A stretch of DNA of 64,000 bases, taken from NCBI GenBank assembly GCA_016713245.1, contig JADJPM010000005.1, positions 124,001-188,000 of the forward strand. The letters are read 5' to 3'. Shown here piece after piece: positions 25,560 to 32,957 of this stretch. Under the pieces are notes generated by a model, which was given only the letters and a program-made list of their open reading frames with translations, searched no databases and was not told where the DNA came from. The position numbers were made by a program, and so were the translations under genes. Every line of letters starts with the position of its first letter. The first letter of the stretch is position 1. Source of the stretch: Verrucomicrobiaceae bacterium (lineage in GTDB: Bacteria > Verrucomicrobiota > Verrucomicrobiia > Verrucomicrobiales > Verrucomicrobiaceae).

Positions 25560-25940
25560 ATGAACCAAGAACAGTCGCAAGAAGCCCAGTTGTTTGCCTT
25601 CCTCATTCAAGCCCTGCGAGAACAGAAGGAGATGACGAGCAGCACCGCATTCGAAGCGGTGCATCCTCGAATGGCCGCGCAGGGCTTTCAGATGTCCGAG
25701 GCGGGTCGATTGAGTATTTTTGCCTTTCTGCAGCACCTCAAGCAGACCGGTTATGTTGTCATCGAGAAACGGCCAGCAGCGGTTTCAACAGAGTTCTTCT
25801 ACCTCGCAACGGATCGGCTTTTGGCTGGCGACCCTCCAGAGCCGCCATCCCTGCGTGCGAAGCGGGGGTGCCTTCCTGCTATCATCCTAACTCTCTCGCT
25901 GGTGATCGCGACACTGGCTTTCGTTCGACTGCATGCTTGA
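25560..25940 (+). CDS. Small protein with winged-helix-like domain and C-terminal TM helix
   Basis: A 126-residue protein starting at ATG 25560 (MNQEQSQEAQLFAFLIQALR). The first 80 residues are helical with FLQHLKQTGYVVIEKRPAAV, resembling a small helix-turn-helix or winged-helix wing, and the C-terminus is a single transmembrane helix (LPAIILTLSLVIATLAFVRL) after a basic linker. This tail-anchored pattern could place a DNA- or protein-binding head in the cytoplasm. The GTG at 25503 would add 19 residues of poor quality. Family unknown. Confidence 0.6.
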   Translation: MNQEQSQEAQLFAFLIQALREQKEMTSSTAFEAVHPRMAAQGFQMSEAGRLSIFAFLQHLKQTGYVVIEKRPAAVSTEFFYLATDRLLAGDPPEPPSLRAKRGCLPAIILTLSLVIATLAFVRLHA

Positions 25941-26034
25941 GCCACCCTTCGCACCAAGGGCTTCGGAGGGCGGGATTCCATACCCGCCCCGAGCCGCATC
26001 GGAGAGGCAGTGGCAGGCTCTCGACTCCGGCCAT

Positions 26035-26219
26035 GGACTGCGGCAGCTTGCTGCCGCTTTCGGGAGGCCAGCCTGCTGGCCGTCGAGCCGGTGAGCGCCG
26101 CCTTATCTTCTCAAGCACCAACGGAAAGGCGCCACGCCAAACCGTTCGCGAGAGTCCAGAGCCTGCGGCGGCAGCAGGGCTGCCTCGAAAAAGCGGCAGC
26201 AGGCTGCCGCAGTCCAAAG
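26035..26219. repeat. Inverted pair of REP-like double hairpins
   Basis: Copy one (from 26035) reads GGACTGCGGCAGCTTGCTGC followed by a second hairpin GGCCAGCCTGCTGGCC. Copy two, inverted, ends at 26216 with GCAGGCTGCCGCAGTCC and carries a matching second hairpin near 26165-26185. Each copy is two GC-rich stem-loops, typical of REP/BIME elements moved by RAYT-type transposases. The gap 25941-26511 otherwise holds no convincing gene. Confidence 0.75.
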
Positions 26220-26511
26220 GCTTCGATTCGCTCTTCTTTTGTCTCCCAGTCCCCGCCCTTTTCGCTAGGCGAAGCACGGCGGGTAGATTCTCCTCTGAAA
26301 AAGCCACTTCCTCGCGGCGGCCGCACAACGGCGTCGTGCTTCGGGCGCAAGAAAGAGAGTGAGCAGCTTCATGGCGAGAGCACGGCTGGTTGAGGTCCGC
26401 CTCAGGAATCACGCGTAGATTACCAAACCAGCTGTTTTTTTGAGATAAGGCATTTTGATGCCATTTACCAAGGCTTGGCTTTCAGCTCACAAATTCGCTT
26501 ACAGATCCTAT

Positions 26512-27720
26512 AGGGCACCTCTGGATAGGGGGTGCATTTTTGCAAGCGGCTCCAGGAACTGAAAAAACGGCGTTTTTACCCGCCTTTCTCCTCGTGCGAT
26601 GGTGCACGAGCCATGCCTCAGCGGGCTTTTGAGTGGGGTTTGAGGCTCGTTTTGTCTTCTTTTTTGCCCGTTCTACGGCGCTTACGGCGCTCTGCCCGTC
26701 TCAACGGGCCAAGCAGGCATAGCGATCCATGTTGTAAACCAGATTGCTGAGGTGGTTGTGCTGTGTGGCTCGTTTCAACCCGATGCTCCGACACCAGTCG
26801 GCCCCCATCTGCGCCATCCTCGCGAAGATGTGCTCCACCCTCACTCGCATCCGGCTGATCGTGTGGTTGGTCTGCTGCTCTTTTTCACTCAGCGCATGGC
26901 CCCGCGTCGCTTTGCGCATGAGGAACTCCTCGGCGTTGAGCTTGATGAGATGCGCTTCGTGCTCGGCGCTGTGGTAGGCGCTGTCGGCGAGCACGGCTTG
27001 GTCTTTCTCATCGAGGAGTTCTTCAAAGACCTGGCTGTCATGCAGATGCGCAGGTGTGGTGGTGGCTTTGATGATGAGCTTGGTTTTCAAGTCGGCTTTC
27101 ACATGGTTCTTCCAGCCGTAGTGGGCCTCGTTGTTTTTCTTCGTCCAACGCGCTTCGCTATCCTTCTGCCGACCCACGGCTGGGTTGGTGTCGAACTCCT
27201 CGGGCCGCCCGCCCTCTTTGATGCTCTGGTTTTGCTCGCGGCTGTTTCGCTGGCGCGGGGCTTCGGTGAAGCTGGCGTCGATGATGCTGCCTTCACGGGC
27301 GATGTAGCCTTGAGCTTCGAGCTGGAGGTTGAAGGCATCGAAGAGCTTGCGACTGCCCTCGCGTCCACTTTCTTCGAGACGCTGCTTGAAGTCCCAGATC
27401 GTCTTGGCGTCGGGGATAACATCGCCGATGCGCAGGCCGAGGAAGCTTTTAAAGCTCGTGCGGTCAAAGATTTGCTCCTCGGTGGCGTCGTCGCTCAGCC
27501 CGTGGAACTTTTGCAGCACGAGCACCTTGAGCATGAGCACGGGGTCGAAGGGTGGCTTGCCGCCTTTGCGCCAGTCGCGGGTGGCGTAGCCGGTGAGTTC
27601 TTCGAGCAGCGGGCGGAAGCTCTCCCAAGGGATAAGCTCGCGTAGCTTGAGGATGCCGGTGGTCTTGGCCGCGACGGCCTGCTCGTGTTCGATGGCGCTG
27701 AAAAGCCCTCCTCCTCGCTG
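26512..27720 (-). mobile_element. IS5-family insertion sequence, 5' end interrupted
   Basis: The transposase gene occupies most of the element. Downstream of it, AGGGCACCTCTGGATAGGG near 26511 resembles an IS5-family terminal repeat and is taken as the left end. The expected right end is missing because the IS3-family element begins at 27721, right at the transposase 5' end. No target duplication could be defined. Confidence 0.6.
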
Positions 27721-27750
27721 TGGCCTGCTCCCTGGGGTGGGACAGGTCAT
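26701..27750 (-). CDS. IS5-family transposase
   Basis: A 349-residue DDE transposase. The N-terminal DUF772-type region is at about 35-115 (PFDPVLMLKVLVLQKFHGLSD), and the catalytic triad candidates are Asp in GSIIDASFTE, Asp in VLADSAYHS and Glu in RVRVEHIFARM. The reading frame looks intact through RYACLAR. The first ten codons (MTCPTPGSRP) come from the end of the neighbouring IS3-family element, whose orfB stop overlaps this ATG (ATGA at 27747-27750). The original start codon has therefore probably been lost and replaced. Confidence 0.9.
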   Translation of the reverse strand: MTCPTPGSRPQRGGGLFSAIEHEQAVAAKTTGILKLRELIPWESFRPLLEELTGYATRDWRKGGKPPFDPVLMLKVLVLQKFHGLSDDATEEQIFDRTSFKSFLGLRIGDVIPDAKTIWDFKQRLEESGREGSRKLFDAFNLQLEAQGYIAREGSIIDASFTEAPRQRNSREQNQSIKEGGRPEEFDTNPAVGRQKDSEARWTKKNNEAHYGWKNHVKADLKTKLIIKATTTPAHLHDSQVFEELLDEKDQAVLADSAYHSAEHEAHLIKLNAEEFLMRKATRGHALSEKEQQTNHTISRMRVRVEHIFARMAQMGADWCRSIGLKRATQHNHLSNLVYNMDRYACLAR

Positions 27751-28685
27751 AAATGTAGTTCCTGCGTCCTTGGGTTGATCTTGATGTTGGTTGGTTCTCT
27801 CACGCTGTCAAACGCAGCGAAGGTCTCGTCGAGCGTAGCGAGACGAGGCCGTAGCGGAGTTTGACAGCGTGTCGCCGCCTGTGCCGGGGTGCCGTAGTCC
27901 AGCGAGCTGTGAGGCCGGTATTCATTGTATTCACGCCGCCATTGCTCGACGACAACACGGGCCTCCGCCAGGCTGCCGAACACCTCGCGGTTGAGGCATT
28001 CGTCGCGTAGCTTGTCGTGGAACGATTCGATGTAGGCGTTCTCCCAAGGTGACCCCGGCTTGATGTAGCTCATCTTGATGTGTCGATGCTGCATCCAGTC
28101 CTGGATCGCATACGCGATGAACTCAGGCCCGTTGTCGCTGCGGATGTGCTCAGGCGTGCCGTGCTTGCGCATCGCAGACTCCAGCACGCCAAGCACGTCC
28201 GTGGCGCGGATCGACCACGCCACATGCGTGGCGTGGCACTCACGCGTGTGCTCGTCGATCAAGGTGAGGATGCGAAAGGCGCTGCCGCCCTCCACCTGGT
28301 CGCTCACAAAGTCCCAGCTCCACACGTGATTGCGATGCGCCGCAGCCTGCCGGCCTTGCTGCCCAAGCCTCACTCTTCGCATCCGCCGCTGGCGTTTGCG
28401 CACCTGCAGTCCTTCCTCCCGGCGCACCCTCGCCACGCACTTCACGTTGATCCGCTCGCCCTCACGTCGCAGCAACGCCGCGATCCGGCGGTAACCGTAG
28501 CGCGGATGCTCACGGCTCAGCCGCACGATGCGAACTCGTCGATGCCTCGCCTCCGCGCTCACTTTCGCCACCCGGTAGTAGCCCGACCGTGCAAGCTCCA
28601 AGGCACGACACACCTGCGCGATCCCGCCCAAATCGCTTTGCATGGCGTATCGTGCCGCCCGTCGCTTGCTGGCCGGGCTCACCAT
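27747..28685 (-). CDS. IS3-family transposase OrfB
   Basis: A 312-residue integrase-core transposase. After an HTH_21-type region (HPRYGYRRIAALLRREG) the rve domain shows WSWDFVSD (first Asp), RSDNGPEFI (second Asp) and NAYIESFHDKLRDECLN (catalytic Glu), the DDE triad with the usual 35-residue spacing. The start MVSPASKRR is the normal start of IS407-group OrfB. The stop lies 26 bases inside the element end and overlaps the ATG of the IS5 transposase. The frame is intact. Confidence 0.93.
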   Translation of the reverse strand: MVSPASKRRAARYAMQSDLGGIAQVCRALELARSGYYRVAKVSAEARHRRVRIVRLSREHPRYGYRRIAALLRREGERINVKCVARVRREEGLQVRKRQRRMRRVRLGQQGRQAAAHRNHVWSWDFVSDQVEGGSAFRILTLIDEHTRECHATHVAWSIRATDVLGVLESAMRKHGTPEHIRSDNGPEFIAYAIQDWMQHRHIKMSYIKPGSPWENAYIESFHDKLRDECLNREVFGSLAEARVVVEQWRREYNEYRPHSSLDYGTPAQAATRCQTPLRPRLATLDETFAAFDSVREPTNIKINPRTQELHL

Positions 28686-28944
28686 TTTTTGCGTTGATGG
28701 CCTTCAAGATGTCGATCTGCACCGTCAAGTCCGCCACGATGCGTTTGAGCCGCCCGTTTTCTTCCGCCAACGCCCTCGCCTGACGCAGCTCATCGACCTG
28801 CATCCCGCCATACTTGCGCTTCCACCCGTAGTAGGTCTGCTCGCTGATGTTATGACGCGCGCACACGTCCCGGACCTTCATCCCACCCTGCGCCTCGCGC
28901 AGGATGCTCACGATCTTCTCTTCACTGTGTCTGCTCTTTTTCAT
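28510..28944 (-). CDS. IS3-family OrfA with run-on frame
   Basis: The first 88 residues are a standard OrfA: HTH (KIVSILREAQGGMKVRDVCARHN is read at 28848-28916) and leucine zipper (RALAEENGRLKRIVADLT). Related OrfA proteins usually end in KKW at an A-rich site just before OrfB begins. Here the site is six A then TGG TGA (28679-28690), so the frame misses that stop and runs on 56 codons as an antisense-like tail inside orfB. Either one A has been lost, or slippage on A AAA AAT restores the KKW stop. OrfA is otherwise intact. Confidence 0.8.
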   Translation of the reverse strand: MKKSRHSEEKIVSILREAQGGMKVRDVCARHNISEQTYYGWKRKYGGMQVDELRQARALAEENGRLKRIVADLTVQIDILKAINAKNGEPGQQATGGTIRHAKRFGRDRAGVSCLGACTVGLLPGGESERGGEASTSSHRAAEP

Positions 28945-29015
28945 GGTGTTCTGTTCTCCTGGTTTCGGAGCCAGAACTACATTTTACAACCGTCCTACTT
29001 TCAGGGAGCAGGCCA

Positions 29016-29300
29016 ACGGGCACCCGTTGGACTACAAAGCCGTCAGGAAGCTATCTCAACATAAGGGCAGCGTTGTTTTCTCGATGCTTCGAACGTACAT
29101 CACCGATTACTACACCCACGGCTATTGCGATTATCCAGGCACGATCTCGGTTCGATTGCATCTGGATGCAGACGAGTCGAGCGTTCGGGCTTTTTTTTGA
29201 AAGGTCTGGAAGCGGCTTATCGCGCCAACCAAATGTTGTACCGCTCTGCTTACCTGCAACGAAAACGCATTTTAAAAAATCATCAGACAAACTCGTGAGA
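29016..29300 (+). pseudogene. Broken 3' part of an unknown gene beside the IS3 element
   Basis: From the IS end an open frame encodes HPLDYKAVRKLSQHK then MLRTYITDYYTHGYCDYP and stops at 29200 just after a run of eight T. Shifting frame at that run continues LKGLEAAYRANQMLYRSAY and RKRILKNHQTNS to a stop at 29300. The two parts read as one protein cut on the left by the IS and frame-shifted at the T run. No family recognised. The remainder of the gap to 29427 holds nothing I can support. Confidence 0.4.
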
Positions 29301-29427
29301 TGCCAACATCTGACAGAACGAAAAGTTGGTGTAACTCAGTCTCAGCGCATTCAGACAATCCACTCTTTGGTAATGCTGGCTGAAAACATTACGGACAAGT
29401 AAGCATAACACACTCAGGTCAAAACGG

Positions 29428-30204
29428 ATGAATCCACTTGTTGAAAAGATCCAACAACTAATTGAAGAAGCTAATGAGCATTCTTTTTCGAAGAACAGCT
29501 TCATGTCTGAATATGGTCTATACAGCCGCCCCAGTTCAGCAATGCAGGCTTGGATTGCTGAAGTTGAAGATTTCGTCATATCAAATTTCGGAAGGGAAAG
29601 TTCGCCATGGAGAGTGTTTGGTCAATTTGACCGCCGAAAACTTGACGGTTTCAGTCAGGATGAGTTTGGGAGGCAGAAGGAAGTTATTGTTTCGAGCTTA
29701 AAGGCATGCATGCGGGTCCAGCCAAGGCTGGGTAAACCAAGTTTTGATTCAGCGGCAGTTTTTGACACAATCTTCGACAGATTTCATCACGTTGCACGCC
29801 GACTGCGCTCCCGTCATTCAAGTCGTGAGACGCTCGATGTTAAGGATGAATATGATGTTCAAGACCTATTGGCAGCGCTTCTCAAAGTGCATTTCGACGA
29901 CATCCGAACCGAAGAATGGACACCCAGCTACGCAGGAGGCTCCGCTCGCATGGACTTTCTTCTAAAAAACGAGAAAACCGTAATTGAGGTGAAGATGACC
30001 CGGAAAGGTTTGAGTGATCGCGAAGTGGGAAACCAACTCATTGAGGATGTTGTCCGATATAAAAGCCACCCAGATTGCAAACGATTGATTTGCTTTGTCT
30101 ATGACCCTGAAGGGTGGATCTCAAATCCTCACGGAATCTCCAACGATTTGACCCGAACAGAAGAAGACTTCGAGGTGCAAATCAGAATCAAACCAAATCT
30201 CTGA
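29428..30204 (+). CDS. DpnII/MboI-like PD-(D/E)XK nuclease, no methyltransferase partner
   Basis: A 258-residue protein. The C-terminal half is a restriction-endonuclease fold like the DpnII/MboI-type domain: SYAGGSARMDFLLKNEK with Asp176 and TVIEVKMTRKG with Glu187 and Lys189, followed by LIEDVVRYKSHPDCKRLICFVYDPEG. The N-terminal 120 residues are helical and unrecognised and may sense a partner or trigger. A classical restriction system would have a methyltransferase next to it, but none is present, so this is more likely a stand-alone defence or abortive-infection nuclease. Codon use is distinctly AT-richer than the core genes. Confidence 0.75.
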   Translation: MNPLVEKIQQLIEEANEHSFSKNSFMSEYGLYSRPSSAMQAWIAEVEDFVISNFGRESSPWRVFGQFDRRKLDGFSQDEFGRQKEVIVSSLKACMRVQPRLGKPSFDSAAVFDTIFDRFHHVARRLRSRHSSRETLDVKDEYDVQDLLAALLKVHFDDIRTEEWTPSYAGGSARMDFLLKNEKTVIEVKMTRKGLSDREVGNQLIEDVVRYKSHPDCKRLICFVYDPEGWISNPHGISNDLTRTEEDFEVQIRIKPNL

Positions 30205-30234
30205 TCAACGGGCCAAGGCACCGCTTACACCCCA

Positions 30235-30461
30235 CGCTTCTTCTCCAGCCCGCGATAGACGCCGAAGTCGTTGAAGAAGTATTTTTTGGCGAGCCAGTAC
30301 ATCCAGTGCTTCTCGGGGATCTCCTCACCTTCACGCAATTGGCTGGTGCGCGGGGTCATGCTCTCGATCTCGGCCATGGCGGTCTGGCGGATGGTGCTGT
30401 CCTTGGCGGTGTGCTTCGTCACGACGGCCTTCACGAGGTCCGGGCGCTCCAGAACGATGCC
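30235..30461 (-). pseudogene. Duplicated 3' end of the radical SAM gene
   Basis: Almost identical to 31548-31774: I count 8 mismatches over about 220 bases. Read as protein it gives the same C-terminus (IVLERPDLVKAVVTKHTAKD to GLEKKRGV) with a single change, Trp to Leu; the other seven differences are synonymous. The 5' side breaks off after GATGC. The open frame in this strand (to 30539) starts in unrelated sequence and is not a gene. It is a displaced copy of a functional 3' end, not random decay. Confidence 0.85.
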
Positions 30462-30601
30462 GCATTTTGGCTTGCCCGATTCCGCCCTATGTGAGTAAAA
30501 CCATGTTATGAACTCGTCAGCACCGTGCTTTTGCGACATTTTGGTGCTGGAAAACCGACAGAAGTGTTTCCTTTCTGAACAATTAGGCTCCTTACCCGCT
30601 C

Positions 30602-31513
30602 ATGACCACTGCTGACACTATCCTTGCTTGGGCTCGCACGAATTCCGGTATCATTTCCGTCGCCGGAGCTCTTATCATCTTCTTCAGTTGGGTCATCACC
30701 AACACACTTGGCCAACGGTATTCACGCATGAAAGCGGCGACGGAATCCGCACAGGCAACATTCCGGCTTTACACCACACTCCATGAACAGCGCAATCAAC
30801 TGAACTCGGTGGCAATGGAGATTATCCAACGCCGCGAGGCTGGAGTAAATGCTTCTATACTGGGTGCCGGCAAGACGGGCGATACCGTCACAGATGAGGC
30901 GCGTAAAGATTACGGCTTAACGCGCCTATCCGCCCATCAGGTTCGCGAACTTATGGATTTCACAGGGGAGACACATGCTCTCTCCCGCGCCGTTGGAGAG
31001 CAGTCTTCCGCTAGCGCCGAAATTGAAGCACTCCTGATCGAGGTCGGCGATCTCCATAGAAACCTGATTAGCCGTGAGCGTGAAGCTGAGACAGCGGTAA
31101 ACTCACCCAACTTAGACCCCGCAAAGCTGAGGGAAACCGTTCAGTCGTATTCGGAGCACTTTCGCTCGGTCGCGCTTCCCCGCGTGCCCAAGCTCTATGG
31201 GCGAATCGTTGACTCATCCAACAAACGCGCAGAAGAGGCTTCTCAGTATTTGGACACCGCGAAGGCCCAAGCAGAACTCGCGGGGAAGATTTCCATTTTC
31301 CTTTATGTTATAGGCTCTTGTCTTGCACTCATAGGCCAAGCGATCGAAAAGACAAAACCTAAAGACGATCCTGCCAAGGCCACAACATTTTCTACGGACG
31401 GAACGACGCCTGACAATGCTCTACAGCTAACCGGATCCGCTGTGAAACCCGCTGCTGCCACCCCAGAACCCTCCGAGCCGAGCAGCGGGCGCGCCAGTGC
31501 CGCTGATCGCTGA
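30602..31513 (+). CDS. Two-TM coiled-coil membrane protein of unknown function
   Basis: A 303-residue protein with a transmembrane helix near the N-terminus (about 16-37, IISVAGALIIFFSWVITNT), a long, mostly helical charged segment (about 45-225), a second helix (231-247, KISIFLYVIGSCLALIGQ) and a disordered Pro/Ser tail. Both ends probably lie on the same side. No enzyme motif. It lies alone between the duplicated radical SAM 3' ends, so it is the cargo of the inner cassette. Its codon use is mixed and unlike the flanking radical SAM gene. Possible roles include a defence membrane effector, but nothing in the sequence proves it. Confidence 0.7.
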   Translation: MTTADTILAWARTNSGIISVAGALIIFFSWVITNTLGQRYSRMKAATESAQATFRLYTTLHEQRNQLNSVAMEIIQRREAGVNASILGAGKTGDTVTDEARKDYGLTRLSAHQVRELMDFTGETHALSRAVGEQSSASAEIEALLIEVGDLHRNLISREREAETAVNSPNLDPAKLRETVQSYSEHFRSVALPRVPKLYGRIVDSSNKRAEEASQYLDTAKAQAELAGKISIFLYVIGSCLALIGQAIEKTKPKDDPAKATTFSTDGTTPDNALQLTGSAVKPAAATPEPSEPSSGRASAADR

Positions 31514-31537
31514 GATTGGGGTCGTTAACCACCCACC

Positions 31538-32755
31538 TCACACCCCTCTCTTCTTCTCCAGCCCGCGATACACCCCGAAGTCGTTGAAGAAGTATTTTTT
31601 GGCGAGCCAGTACATCCAGTGCTTCTCGGGGATCTCCTCGCCTTCGCGCCATTGGCTGGTGCGCGGGGTCATGCTCTCGATCTCGGCCATGGCGGTCTGG
31701 CGGATGGTGCTGTCCTTGGCGGTGTGCTTGGTGACGACGGCCTTCACGAGGTCCGGGCGCTCCAGGACGATGCAACCACGCGTGTTTTGGGAGGCGATGG
31801 TGCGGAAGTCGCGCAGGAACTCGCTTTTCGTGAAGACATCGAAGAGGTCGTCGGTGGTGCGGACGCTTTCCTTGGCGAACTGGATGATGGGGCAGGGCTC
31901 AATGGCGCCGGTGGGGCTGATGTGGTGGCTGATGCCATTGGCCATGGGGCAGAGCGCCTGGCCCTGGTGGTCGTAGTAGGCATCGACGATGGCGATGGGC
32001 AGCTTCGCCCGCATGTTGACGACGAAACGGCGCACCTGCGTGATCTGCTCGGGCGTCAAAGCCAGCTCAGCGCTGATCTTGGGCCCGACGGGGCGGTAGG
32101 TGTGATACCAGGCGTAGTGGACGCCCATGTCGATGAGGCGACGCAGCCACGACTCGGTGAGGAGGTCGTCAATGTTCGTCTTGCAGAGGCTGGTGGCCAC
32201 GCCGGTGAGCACTTTGGCATCGAGGCAGTTTTGCAGGCCTTTGAGTGTGCGGGTGAGCACATCGGTCTTGCCGCGGCGTTCATTGCTGACGACCTCGGTG
32301 CCCTCAATGCTGACGAGCGGGGTGATGTTGCCTAGCTTGCGCATGGCGGTGGCGGCTTTCTCGGTGATCATCTGGCCGTTCGTGAAGACCTGGAAGTAGG
32401 CGTCCGGGTGCATCGAGAGGAAATCGAAGAGCTCCGGATGCATGAAGGGCTCGCCGCCGAGGATGCCGAAGAAGGCGTTCCCGCGCCGTTTGGCGTCGTT
32501 CACGATCTTGTTCAGCTCGTCGAGGTTCAGCGACTCGCGCGGCTTATCGACATCGACCCAGCAGCCCTGGCAGCGGAGGTTGCAGGAGTTCAAGATGGAG
32601 ATGTAGAAGAAGGGCGGGAAGTACTGCCCCTGCTTCATGCGCTGCTTGTGCAGCATCACGGACCGCGCCCCCTTGTAACCGAAATTCCAGCCGATCTTCG
32701 CCAAGCAAAGCGGATCGACGGTGCGCAGGATGCGAGAGGTAAGGGAAAGGAGCAT
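31538..32755 (-). CDS. Radical SAM protein
   Basis: A 405-residue enzyme, start ATG at 32755 (MLLSLTSRILRTVDPLCLAK); the longer frame to 33022 encodes a low-quality leader overlapping the next gene. The [4Fe-4S] motif is C58-x3-C62-x2-C65 (SCNLRCQGCW), followed by the GGEP motif (ILGGEPFMHPEL) for SAM binding. A C-terminal extension has Cys in EPCPIIQFAKESV, a possible auxiliary cluster region as in SPASM/Twitch proteins. Substrate unknown; the closest general type is HpnH/MoaA-like. Its last ~220 bp occur again at 30235-30461. Confidence 0.9.
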   Translation of the reverse strand: MLLSLTSRILRTVDPLCLAKIGWNFGYKGARSVMLHKQRMKQGQYFPPFFYISILNSCNLRCQGCWVDVDKPRESLNLDELNKIVNDAKRRGNAFFGILGGEPFMHPELFDFLSMHPDAYFQVFTNGQMITEKAATAMRKLGNITPLVSIEGTEVVSNERRGKTDVLTRTLKGLQNCLDAKVLTGVATSLCKTNIDDLLTESWLRRLIDMGVHYAWYHTYRPVGPKISAELALTPEQITQVRRFVVNMRAKLPIAIVDAYYDHQGQALCPMANGISHHISPTGAIEPCPIIQFAKESVRTTDDLFDVFTKSEFLRDFRTIASQNTRGCIVLERPDLVKAVVTKHTAKDSTIRQTAMAEIESMTPRTSQWREGEEIPEKHWMYWLAKKYFFNDFGVYRGLEKKRGV

Positions 32756-32830
32756 GGGGAGAATGACGAATGAGGAATGGCGAAGGACGAAGGACGGAAG
32801 CGTCAATGACGTCAATCGGGTCAATGTGGT
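32756..32830. repeat. GAATGACGAA-type repeat upstream of the radical SAM gene
   Basis: The stretch GAATGACGAATGAGGAATGG and GCGAAGGACGAAGGACGGAA is a degenerate tandem of an 8-10 base unit. A similar string (GAATGGCGAATGACGAACGA) encodes the N-terminus of the histidine kinase at 48084. It sits directly before the radical SAM start and leaves no clear ribosome binding site. Confidence 0.4.
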
Positions 32831-32957
32831 CGTGAAGAGGTCACGATGCGCCCAAAGGTCAAGACGCACGGAGGCGAAAAACAGGGTCACCCAGGCCCTG
32901 GGGCAGCTTTTGCAGCGCTTCGAGCGAAGACCTGCTTCTTTCCAGCCCCAACGCCGA

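Larger units (their letters stand above)
27721..29015 (-). mobile_element. IS3-family (IS407-type) insertion sequence
   Basis: About 1295 bp with terminal inverted repeats. The ends TGGCCTGCTCCCTG (27721-27734) and its inverse complement (29002-29015) are identical, and similarity continues inward: TGTAGTTC at 27754-27761 pairs with GAACTACA at 28974-28981. It encodes orfA and orfB. The flanking bases (CTCGCTG left, ACGGGCA right) do not show a target duplication, so the surroundings may have rearranged after insertion. Confidence 0.8.

Noticed and set aside
30225..30539. A separate 104-residue gene at the duplicated radical SAM end
   Set aside because: Its first 27 residues come from unrelated flanking sequence and the rest is a copy of the radical SAM C-terminus; no start signal.
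24714..31537. Prophage
   Set aside because: No capsid, terminase, tail, lysis or integrase genes are visible; the region has IS elements and single genes only.
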